Source: Lasiodiplodia sp. COLG20
Lineage: Eukaryota > Ascomycota > Dothideomycetes > Botryosphaeriales > Botryosphaeriaceae
Length of the DNA: 64,000 nt
Direction: 5' to 3'
NCBI GenBank assembly: GCA_009801085.1
Contig: VNWV01000001.1
Span: 3,348,001 to 3,412,000, forward strand
Under the pieces are notes generated by a model that was not told the origin of the DNA, searched no databases, and saw only the letters and a list, made by a program, of their open reading frames with translations. A program made the translations under genes and the position numbers. The first letter of the stretch is position 1, and every line of letters starts with the position of its first letter. Of this stretch, positions 1-9,127 are shown piece by piece.

Positions 1-321
1 ATTATATCTATAGTAGATATTAATAGCGATTACTATTAGAAAGATTATCTCTTATAATAATATAGATATTTTAGTATACGTTTAAGACTTATTACTATAC
101 GTAGATTTATATACGTATTATTTTACGCGTCGTATCTACTTAGCGTTTATAGTAGTACTATACGTTATACGAAGAGTATTCTAAAAAGTTTATATAGTTA
201 TACGGTCGTTAATATTAACTATTAGAATAATCTTTATAGTAATATACGCCGCTAAGATATTTACTAGACGCTTCGTATAGTAGAGAGATTTAAGATATTT
301 ATAATTAACTAAATACGTTAT

Positions 322-789
322 AAAGTAAATATAAAATCGTATATATTTAGTAGCTACTCGGTCTAAATAGTATACCTAAATCTAAATAGTATATATTTAA
401 AATTTTATAATAACGTAAAACCCTTAACATAATAAGAAATATAGATATTTTTTAATATATATAATACTATTAAGACTTAAATTTACTAATTCTAATAAAA
501 AATAAAAAAATTTATAATAAAAATATCGACTTATTTAGCTAAAAAGATTTTTAAAATCGACTTTTTTTTTCGCGTAAGAAAATATTAATAAAGACTAAAA
601 TTTAATTATTTTTTTTATCTTTTTATAATAGTAAGAAGGCTAAAGAATAGTATTTACTATAAAAATATTTTTTATCTACGTAAAAACGTTGGCGTTTTAG
701 AAAAAAAAATTTTAATATATACTATTTAGATTCGGGTGTACTATTTAAACTAGATAGCTACTAAATATATACGATTTTATATTTATTCT
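322..789. mobile_element. 468-bp MITE-like inverted-repeat element
   Basis: The left end starts AAAGTAAATATAAAATCG and the reverse complement of the right end starts AGAATAAATATAAAATCG. The inverted match continues inward for about 85 bp (322-407 and 704-789), including the shared TCTAAATAGTATA motif. The element is flanked by identical 9-bp direct repeats ATACGTTAT at 313-321 and 790-798, read as a target-site duplication. Nine-base duplications with long terminal inverted repeats fit Mutator-like elements. There is no coding capacity, so it would be a non-autonomous copy. Family assignment is inference. Confidence 0.75.
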
Positions 790-1328
790 ATACGTTATTT
801 TTATAATTCTCTTTTTATTTATAGCGGCGCGAAAGTAGAATAGATATTTAGTAGTATAGTAATTAATATTAAAGCGTTTAGTATTATTATTATAAGCTAG
901 ACGTATTATTTTATCGACGTCGCTAATAGTAAAAACGAAGACTTCTCTAGCGACTATAAGATCTAGATAAATCGTATTAATAGTAAAGAAAAAGATTCGA
1001 TAGTTCTAGTTTTAGTTCTAGTTCTAGTTCTAGTTAGTACTTACGCTAGTATTAGTAGTAGTAGCGACGACGACGGCGGCGTAGATCGAGAGTAGTAGTA
1101 AAGAAGTAAAAGTTAAAAAGAGATATAAAAAACGCGATATAGTAGATCTTTATTTAAATAGAACTAACGTATAAAATTAGCTACGATTTATTTTAATTTT
1201 TAATAGAGTTCTTAAAATACGCTTTAGATAGAAGTAGACGACTACTTATATTAATATTATACTTCGTATAGACTATTTATTAAGCGATTTAGCTACGTTT
1301 AGTATAACTACTAACTAGATAACGTCTA

Positions 1329-1420
1329 CGCCGTCTTATCTAGTACTTACGCTATTTTACTAGTATTTACGCCGTTTTATCTAGTACTTACGCCGCTTTA
1401 CTAATACTTACGTCGTCTCT
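1329..1420. repeat. 20-21-bp minisatellite in RIP block
   Basis: Four to five tandem units of the form CGCCGTTTTATCTAGTACTTA, 20 or 21 bp each, differ mainly by C/T transitions, as expected after RIP. A shorter TTCTAG hexamer tandem lies just upstream at about 1006-1033. The roughly seven-codon periodicity could mean that this was once a coding repeat, but no frame survives. Confidence 0.6.
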
Positions 1421-2096
1421 TATATAGTTTAATACGATTTTATTAATATCTATATAGTCTAACGCTACGTCGCTAAAACTTACGCCGCCTTATACTAGTA
1501 ATTTACTATCGCTAAATAAGATAATTAACTATAACTTTAAACGTAGTAAGTAGAAAAATATATATATTTAGACTAGATATATATATTTAGAGTTTTCGTA
1601 ATAAAAAATATATATATTTAGTAATAGTTCTAAAGACTTTAGTAACGATAAAAAAAATCTTTTAATAAATAATAATATTAATAAAAAGAATAATAATAAA
1701 GAAAATAACTTTAATAATACTACTAAAAGCGTAATTAATATTAAAAGAATAATTAATTATATAATTAAAATTAATATTAGTAGCGAGAATAATATTAGTA
1801 AAAATAATAACTAAAATAATACTACTTAGCTAAAAGATAATAATATTCTTAAATAATAAATATATAATTTATAACTAACGCGCGTAGCTATTACTATTAC
1901 TTTAATAATATTTTTATTATTATTATTATTTTAATCGTCGCTATTATTACTATTATAAACTCTATTATTTAGACTAGTAGTAGTAGTAGTAGTAAATATA
2001 ATACTAAATAAGCTAGTAAATATAATATTAAATCTATTAGTAAATTTACTACTATTAATAATAATAAAAAAATATTATTAAATTTATCTTTTTTTC

Positions 2097-2151
2097 GTTA
2101 AAAAACTCTAAATATATTTAGACTAAGTAAATATATTTAGAGTTTTTTAAC
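2097..2151. repeat. 24-bp perfect inverted repeat, 7-nt spacer
   Basis: Arms at 2097-2120 and 2128-2151 are exact reverse complements (GTTAAAAAACTCTAAATATA and on), separated by GACTAAG. The AAATATATTTAGAG arm motif recurs at about 1555-1600 and in the tandem array at 2474-2581, so it marks a repeat family spread in this block. Confidence 0.75.
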
Positions 2152-2473
2152 AAAAGATTTTTAACGTAATAACACCTTAATAAAATTACGAATATAATAA
2201 TTTTTTAATATTTATAATAGTAAATAGATATAAATAATATAAATATATTAAAAAAATAGAATTTTATTAAAAAAATTATAAGATATTTTAATAAAATTTT
2301 TTATAAAAATTAACTTTTTTTAAACGCGATAATATCTTAATAAAATCGAGAATTTAAGTATTTTTTTTTAATAATTATAATAGTAAATAAAAATTAAATT
2401 ATAAATATATAAAAAAAAACTAAATTTATTAAGAAATATTAGCGGTTTTTATAAAAAAAAAAATTTTAAAAAA

Positions 2474-2592
2474 GATATATTTAGACTAAATAAATATATT
2501 TAGAGTTTTTATATAAAAAATAAATATATTTAGGCTAAATAGATATATTTAGAGTTTTTATATAAAAAATAGATATATTTAGTAATTTTCTC

Positions 2593-2651
<59 letters not shown>
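2474..2651. repeat. 47-bp tandem repeat followed by a TAA microsatellite
   Basis: Two full 47-bp units plus a partial third cover about 2474-2585; each contains GATATATTTAG and AAATATATTTAGAG. A pure TAA trinucleotide run of about 19 copies follows at 2593-2651. The microsatellite directly abuts the short inverted-repeat element beginning near 2651. Confidence 0.8.
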
Positions 2652-2962
2652 GAGTAAATTACTAAAAGCGACTTTATTTAATAAGAAAACTTTAAATATA
2701 ATATTATAAATCTAAAAACGACTCTCTTAATAATATAAATTAATATTCTTATATAGTATATACTTATTTCTTAATATAATCGTCGTTTATATACTTAATT
2801 TATACTATTAAAATAATAAAAATACTAAAATATAATTTCGTTAAAGTTTTATAGCGTTTAAAAGATAGTAAATTTTAGTAGAAAAGTTATTTTTAGATTT
2901 ATAATATCGTATTTAGAATTTTTAATATAAATATAAGTCGCTTTTCTTTTAGTAATTACTTT
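2651..2962. mobile_element. ~310-bp short inverted-repeat element, copy 1
   Basis: The left end AGAGTAAATTACTAAAAGCG mirrors the right end, whose reverse complement begins AAAGTAATTACTAAAAG and then reaches GCGACTT after a 4-bp insertion. A target duplication cannot be proved because the flank is the TAA microsatellite. The segment 2728-2962 matches 7411-7632 in direct orientation, so a second, interrupted copy of the same element exists. Confidence 0.55.
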
Positions 2963-3407
2963 ATAATAATACTATATAAAATAGTAGTATTAATAATATT
3001 AGATAAGCTAATATCGTTAAGTCTACTATAAAAATTAAATTATAAACGACTAGTAGTAAACTATAATATAAATAATAATATTAAGCGTATAAAGAAAGAA
3101 ATATAATCGTATATAAAATAAATATATACTATTTAGATTATATATATATATAAACGTATACTATCTAGATTACGTACGTATAAATATATACTATTTAAAT
3201 CGCCTACGTATAAATATATATTATTTAGATTATCTTTTTATAAGCGATCTAAATAGTATATATTTATATATAAGTAATCTAAATAGTATATTATTAGATA
3301 AGAGAGAGAATATTTATTTATTTTCTATAAAGTATTTACGTAAGTTATATTTTTAATACGTTTTTACTAACTATAAATAATAAATATATAAAGAAGTAAA
3401 AGAAATA

Positions 3408-3865
3408 TAGTATATTACTAAATTATCTATATTTTAATTTTTATTTTCTAAATTATCTATCTATTTATCTAATTACCTATATTTTTTAAAATTTTTAATT
3501 TTTTTTAAGATATCTCCGCGAAAGTATTATACTTTTTTTATAAAAATTATATCGTTTTATAGACCTTATCTAGACGTATTTATAATATACTTTTAAAAAA
3601 TTATATCTAATATATTTTAGCTAAAATTTAAGAAAAACGTATAGTAGAAATAGCTAAATATCTCGCTTAATATATAAGATTTTTTAAATTTTATTTAAGT
3701 AATATACGTAGTTTTAGCTATAACTTTTAGTAATTAAACTAAAAATTCGATAACTAGAAAACGTATAAAAATATTTTAAAAAAATTAAAAATGTAGGTAA
3801 TTAAGTAAATAGATAGGTAATTCGAAAAATAAAAATTAAAATATAGATAATTAAGTAATTTACTA
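3408..3865. mobile_element. 458-bp MITE sharing termini with the 3.4-kb element
   Basis: The left end TAGTATATTACTAAATTATC and the reverse complement of the right end TAGTAAATTACTTAATTATC match over about 60 bp. Identical 9-bp direct repeats AAAGAAATA flank it at 3399-3407 and 3866-3874. The terminal sequence (TATATTAC, AATTA, CTACATTTTAATTTTTATTT type) is the same family as the ends of the 3998-7399 element. It is therefore plausibly an internally deleted, non-autonomous derivative. No coding content. Confidence 0.75.
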
Positions 3866-4410
3866 AAAGAAATAGCGATCTTATATAAGTTATATTTTAT
3901 ATTTAAATATAAAATACGATTTAATATTATATTAAGTATAAGTTATATTAAAAATTTAGAATTTAATACTACGAGTCTAAAAGCGATCTCTTAAAAACGG
4001 TATATTACTTAATTACCTACATTTTAATTTTTATTTTCTAAATTATCTATCTATTTACCGAATTATTTAGATTTTAAATCTCTTACCGAATTACCCAGAT
4101 TTATTTTATATTATAATTTTTATAATACTTATATAATATAAAAACTAGTTAATTTAGTAAATAATATGTAATTATAATTAATTTAGTAAATAGACCGGTC
4201 TAAATTTACTAAATTACCTAGTTTTTTATAAAAATAAATAATTTCTCGCCCGTTTCTTAACCGAATTGTACGAAAATTTTAATTATACTTTTTTATATTA
4301 TTATAAGCTTAAGTTTTAAATTTAGTAATATTTAAGGCACGTAGTAGCGAGAAATTTACTTTGTATTTTTTTTACATAAACAAGTCGATTTAAATACTAT
4401 TTTTTTAGTA

Positions 4411-4540
4411 AAATTAAATTACTCGTTTAAATAACGATATTTAATTACGTAAATTTTAAATTAAGTATTTAAGATTATAATCTACCTAATTTAAAATTTG
4501 CGTAATTAAATATCGTCATTTAAACGAGTAATTTAATTTA
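4411..4540. repeat. 130-bp hairpin (53-bp arms) inside the transposon
   Basis: Arms 4411-4463 and 4488-4540 are reverse complements over 53 bp with only two differences, separated by 24 bp. It sits just inside the left terminal repeat and could be a small element inserted in the transposon or part of its subterminal structure. Confidence 0.75.
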
Positions 4541-5246
4541 AAATATTCGCGTAACTTAAATTACTTCTAAAAATCGCGTATATTAGCCTCTTTTTAGCCT
4601 CTTTTTAGCCTCTTTCTTTAATAAAAATCGCGTAGATAACGTAGTTACTAAAAGATATATATATATCTACTATATCTATTAATTCTTTTAGTAAAAAACA
4701 GTTACTATAGCTAAAATACTACTATTTTAAGTCGGTTCGATTTTCGTAAACTAGTAAGATACTAGAGATGTAGTAAGAGTATATCTAGCTAGTCGTAACG
4801 AGTTCTCTAAGTAGAATAGAGCTAATAAAAAACGAATATACTAGATATATAAAAACGATAACTACGAATTTAAACTGTATATTAAAGAGAAAAAAGATAA
4901 GTAATTTACTTATTTTATATAAATTATAAGCTAATTAATTAATAAGGAAATGCCATTGTACGCCGGCTAAAACCACATATATATACCGACCTAGAATTGT
5001 ACTATAACTGGCGATTTAACCGTTCGGTTAAATTACTAGTTAACTATTAACGTAATTCGATTAAGAAGAACCCTTAAATGCGACTAAATTTAATTCGTAT
5101 ATTAAAGCGAATTAACTACGAAGTCTAAATTAACTACTAGTAAGTATAGCGTATACGAGATACGGTAAAATAGAACGCATTTAGCGATAATTTATAAATA
5201 ATTCGCCGTATTTAAGTAAGTTTTATACTCTACTATTAATTTACTA

Positions 5247-5481
5247 TAAAAATCGACTTAGAATAGCCCAATTACGCGCTATTTTTTTAGTAAATTACTA
5301 ATTACTGTTAAAATTAACTTAGAATGGCCTAATTACGCGCTATTATTTTAGTAATTTAGTAGTAATTAGTAAATTACTAAAATAATAGCGCGCAATTAGG
5401 CTATTCTAAGTCGATTTTAATAGTAATTAGTAATTTATTAAAAAAATAGCGCGCAATTAGGCTATTCTAAGTCGATTTTTA
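5247..5481. repeat. 235-bp palindrome with duplicated arms
   Basis: Arms of 112 bp at 5247-5358 and 5370-5481 are inverted copies around an 11-nt centre. Each arm itself contains two diverged ~57-bp direct units carrying CTTAGAATAGCCCAATTACG or its variant and a CGCGCTATT core. A further single unit lies at about 5838-5890. Confidence 0.75.
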
Positions 5482-6485
5482 CTAATATATAACTACTAGT
5501 TGGTTTCTATTACTAATAAGTTCGAATTTCAATAAAAACTAAACTAAATACGAGCTATTAATGCTCGTAATACGTAATATATCGACTAAATTACGTATAA
5601 TTAATAGGTAAAATACGCTACTTCTATAGAACACCCTCGATTCGGCTAAACAACGTTAAATATTTCTAAATCTAGTAATTTACTCTAGGTATTCTTTCGA
5701 AAACAGTATATACTACTAGCACTAGAAGGTATCTAGAATAATACTATACGGCGATTCGTAGTCTATAGTTAAAAACGAATGAGATTTCCACTTACGGACT
5801 AGGCCTAGATAAAATATTAGACTAAATTAATAGAGGTAAGTAATTTACTAAAATAATAGCGTTTAATTAAGTCATTCTAATTCGAATTTTAGTTACGCAC
5901 CTAGATAGTAGTAATATCTAACCGCGATCGCGGTTTAGATACTACTAGTAAAGAACGTATATAATTTATCGTCGATCTTATTAATAAAACGTATTTCTAC
6001 GTTAATTTTTAAGATTTTCGTATGCTATACCGCTACGTATACGCACTTATTATCGTATTTAGTAATTTACCTCTAGATTACGTGGGAGAATGTTATTTAG
6101 CAGTAAACTACTACGTTTTTTTATTATAATTCTCGTTTTTTACAGCCATTTACTATAAATTCGATATCTCTAGATAGTAATACTAAATTAATTATAGCTA
6201 AAATAGCTATAAGAAGGCGTAGAAAACCTTATAAAAACGCTCGTAAACGTCGTTTAACTATCTAGTAGTAACTACGTCTTATATAAAGATGTAAGAAGAA
6301 AAGAAACGCTATTAAAGATTCTTATACGATTTACTAACGCGATCGTATTATTAGAAGGCGTAAATAGAACGATTTTAGCGAAGAAAACGAAGAAGAAAAC
6401 GACTTTTTAAGCGATTTTAGCGAAGAAAACGACTTTTTTAACGAGTTTTACGGTTTTTCTAATAAAGAAAGCGACTAAAACGAAT

Positions 6486-6635
6486 AAAAAAGCGACTAGA
6501 GGGACTAAAGTAACTAGAAAAGCGACTAGAAGGGTTAAATTATATAAGAAAGCGACTAAAAGGTTTAAATTATATAGAAAAGCGACTAGAAGAACTAAGA
6601 GAACTAAGAAAGCGACTAAAAGACTTTTATAAGTG
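6486..6635. repeat. 30-bp tandem repeat, five units, in transposon interior
   Basis: The core AAAGCGACTA recurs with exact 30-bp spacing; GCGACTA falls at 6492, 6522, 6552, 6582 and 6612. The period equals ten codons, and TAG codons occur where CAG or TGG could have stood before RIP. This suggests a decayed acidic repeat in a former protein, but the original frame cannot be proved. Additional unspaced copies of GCGACTA occur at 6471 and about 6706. Confidence 0.65.
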
Positions 6636-7410
6636 GCTAGAATGACTAGTAGTTACTAGATAGCGATGTAAAGAACTAGTAGATACTAGAAAATATCTAA
6701 AAAAGCGACTAAATCGAATAAACCAGCTAGATATTATAGAAATCTAAGCAAATATCGTAAAATTTAGACTAAGATACGCTATCTAGACTAATAATAAGTT
6801 AAAACCTAGCAAGTAGTTAATAAAGCGACGAGTTTTCTCTTAATTTTACCCTCTAAACACGTAATTTAAAGCGTTCTACGCCTAAATTACGCTCTAGCGT
6901 AAGAAAAAAGGTAGTTCGCCTTATAAATGCTGAGCAGATTGCTAAGAGCGAGGATAAGTTACTATAATTTACTGTTTTTATAGCGTTTTGGTGTTAAAGG
7001 CTTGTATTTTACTGAAAAAATAGTATTTAAATTGGCTTATTTGTGTAAAAAAAATGCGAAGTAAATTTCTCGCTACTGCGTGCTTCGAAAATTACTAAAT
7101 TTAAAATTTAAGCTTATACTAGTGTATAAAAGCATAATTAAAATTTTCGTATAATTTCGTTAAGAAACGGGCGAGAAATTACTTATTTTTATAAAAAGCT
7201 GGGTAATTCGGTAAATTTAGGCCGGTCTATTTACTGAATTAACTATAATTATATAGTATTTACTAAATTAACTACTTTACGTATTAATATAAAGCTAGTA
7301 TTTCGCGATTTACTAAATTATCTATAGTAAGTAATTAGGTAAATACCTAGGTAATTTAGAAAATAAAAATTGAAATGTAGATAATTTAGTAATATACCGT
7401 CTTAAAAATA

Positions 7411-7632
7411 TAAGTTAATATTTTTATTTAATATATACTTATTACTTTATATAATCGTCGTTTATATACTTACTTAATAGTATTAAGATAAAGAGAGTTC
7501 TAAAATATAATTTTATTAAAATTTTATAATACTTAAAAAATAGCATATTTTAGTAAAAAAGTCGCTTTTAGACTAGTAATATTAAAACTAAAGTTTTTAA
7601 TATAGATAAATATCGCTTTTAGTAATTACTTC
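7411..7632. mobile_element. Right part of an interrupted second copy of the ~310-bp element
   Basis: This segment matches 2728-2962 in direct orientation and ends with the same CGCTTTTAGTAATTACTT terminus. Its left part appears to lie before the 3.4-kb transposon, around 3391-3989, where GAGTCTAAAAGCGATCTCTT matches ATCTAAAAACGACTCTCTT of copy 1. The large transposon and the 458-bp MITE would both have inserted into this copy. Confidence 0.6.
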
Positions 7633-8165
7633 TAACTAAATATATATAATTTTATATTTATCTCTTAATTTTTTATTAAAAATAATATAATTTAGTATTT
7701 TACTAGTTTATAGTATATCTATAGTATTAGTAAATTAGTAGAAGCTTTTAATAAAATACTTTTTATATTAAAAAACTATAATCTTAGCGTCTAATATTTT
7801 ACTATTTTTTTTATAAACTATTAAAAACTATTTACGACGTTTATAGCGACTATACGCTACTAAACTATATAAATAATACGCGAAAATTTCGCCGTAACTA
7901 GACTATATTTTAAAGAGTCTTTATATAAATTTAAATCGCGTTTTACTTACTAGCTATTAGATAATTTACTACTAGAGGTTTTTTTTATAGTTTATTAGTC
8001 GTATTAGCCGTGCTTTACTTACTAAGACTAAGACTTAGCGATCGCGCCGCGCGTGCGAATACTAAATAATAACGCGTCTACTCGCGTATCTACTACTACT
8101 ATCATGTCTGTCACGCCTATTACGTCTGCCGGCACGAATATTTTATTATATCTACGCTTAAATTT

Positions 8166-8873
8166 CTACTCCCGCTTGAGAGCATCTGCCATCTCACCTA
8201 GGGTATCGAATTTCCAGTCATAGACCTCCCCAGCCCGATTGCCCATGACCGCTCCAGGCCTGACGATCCAGCTCGACTTGATTCCCATCTCCTTTGCGGG
8301 ATGGTGATCGTGAAACTGGCTCTGCGCCGTTTGCAACACTTGGTCCCTCGTGACCCCAAACTTGGCATCGACCTCACGCAGCATGTGCTCAAAGTTGCGC
8401 AGGTCCGGCTTGTAGCTGCCCACATCCTCGGCGGTAATGATCAGGTCGAAGGCGACGCCTTGCAGAGGCCCAGCATTGGTCCTGGCGAACGACTCGCGGT
8501 CGACGTTGGACAGCACCACCAGCTTGTAGTGTTTGCCCAGCCGGCGCAGCGCGTCGACCGTGTCCGGAAAAGCTGGCCACTCGCCGACGGACCGGCCGAA
8601 AGCCTCGTTCTGTTCTGCGGTCGGCTGCGGCAGCCCGAGGCGGTCGGCGATTTGCGGGTGGATGGTGGTGAGCAGCTGGGCATAGCGCATGCTGGGATCC
8701 TTGGTCTGCTGCGTGCGTTCCGCCTCGTGGTACACGTGCAGGAGGTGCTCACGTGAGAAGCTGGTGTTGGCGTCGAGGAGTGGCTGCAGTGCGGCCAACA
8801 CACCCGATTCCCAGTCCACGAGGGTGCCGTAGACGTCGAAGCAGAGCAGGCGGAAGTCGGAGAGTTTTGACAT
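8166..8873 (-). CDS. HAD-superfamily hydrolase, type II haloacid dehalogenase-like
   Basis: A single-exon 235-aa protein, the usual length for L-2-haloacid dehalogenases of the HAD superfamily. Motif I is CFDVYGTLVDWE with the nucleophile Asp13. Motif II is VVLSNVD with Ser122-Asn123. Motif III is the YKPD lysine (Lys155), and FHDHHPAKEMG near residue 189 supplies the final acidic site. Such enzymes hydrolyse C-halogen or phosphate bonds; the real substrate is unknown. There is no signal peptide or membrane segment, so it is probably cytosolic. It is the first gene after the RIP block, and its stop codon lies at the edge of the AT-rich DNA, so its normal 3' untranslated region may have been lost or mutated. 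The start is the only early ATG and gives the complete first motif. Confidence 0.88.
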   Translation of the reverse strand: MSKLSDFRLLCFDVYGTLVDWESGVLAALQPLLDANTSFSREHLLHVYHEAERTQQTKDPSMRYAQLLTTIHPQIADRLGLPQPTAEQNEAFGRSVGEWPAFPDTVDALRRLGKHYKLVVLSNVDRESFARTNAGPLQGVAFDLIITAEDVGSYKPDLRNFEHMLREVDAKFGVTRDQVLQTAQSQFHDHHPAKEMGIKSSWIVRPGAVMGNRAGEVYDWKFDTLGEMADALKRE

Positions 8874-9127
8874 GGCGGAGGCTGAATGCGAGACGATTTG
8901 CGATGGTAGATGTCGATGCAGAGCTGCTTAATATGACCAGCGGACCCCGCTGCGTCCCCAGACTTGCCGTGAATCATCAAGGGCCAACCGGCAACATTCT
9001 CTCTGAGCCGGATTGCGCAACCCCGCTTCAACTTGCCGATCTCCGGTGTGGCCCTGTTCCGGTCGCTGATCCGGTCGCGACCGGATGAAACGCCGGTCAC
9101 ACTAGAAGACCGGAGCAACCGGCACCT
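8874..9127. other. Intergenic, upstream of the HAD gene
   Basis: GC-normal spacer between the HAD start and the stop of the neighbouring regulator, both on the minus strand. It presumably holds the HAD promoter. I see no further gene. Confidence 0.5.

Larger units (their letters stand above)
3998..7399. mobile_element. 3.4-kb Mutator-like DNA transposon with ~400-bp TIRs (RIP-degraded)
   Basis: The ends are CGGTATATTAC on the left and its reverse complement TAATATACCG on the right. Inverted similarity runs inward to about 4414 on the left and 7006 on the right, including the well-conserved stretches around TTTCTCGCCCGTTTCTTAAC and GTAGCGAGAAATTTACTT. The element is flanked by 9-bp direct repeats TCTTAAAAA at 3989-3997 and 7400-7408. 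Long inverted repeats with a 9-bp target duplication are the hallmark of Mutator-like elements. The interior is mutated but less AT-saturated than its flanks. It holds palindromes and a 30-bp tandem repeat, and I could not recover a transposase frame. Superfamily is inference from the termini only. Confidence 0.75.
1..8165. repeat. RIP-mutated AT-rich transposon block
   Basis: The whole stretch is very AT-rich and has no credible reading frame; stops occur in all frames every few codons. CA and TG dinucleotides are nearly absent (none in the first two 60-base lines) while CG stays common. This is the signature expected when RIP converts CpA to TpA. Saturation is lower at about 4700-7000, where CA and TG reappear, which suggests a younger insertion there. 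Several transposon-like elements can be delimited and are listed separately. The block ends sharply at the stop codon of the first gene at 8166. No telomeric TTAGGG repeats are seen at position 1, so subtelomeric placement is not supported. Confidence 0.9.

Noticed and set aside
1..300. Telomere or subtelomere end
   Set aside because: No TTAGGG/CCCTAA repeats and no telomere-linked helicase; AT richness is explained by RIP.
1329..1420. CRISPR-like array
   Set aside because: Eukaryotic genome, units directly tandem without spacers.
4920..6130. Remnant of a pogo/Fot1-type transposase
   Set aside because: A few phrases looked suggestive after imagining TAG and TAA as former sense codons, but no frame holds and the 9-bp target duplication does not fit TA-inserting pogo elements.
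8301..8756. 151-aa open frame on the plus strand
   Set aside because: Antisense to the HAD gene, which has all four HAD motifs; no family feature of its own.
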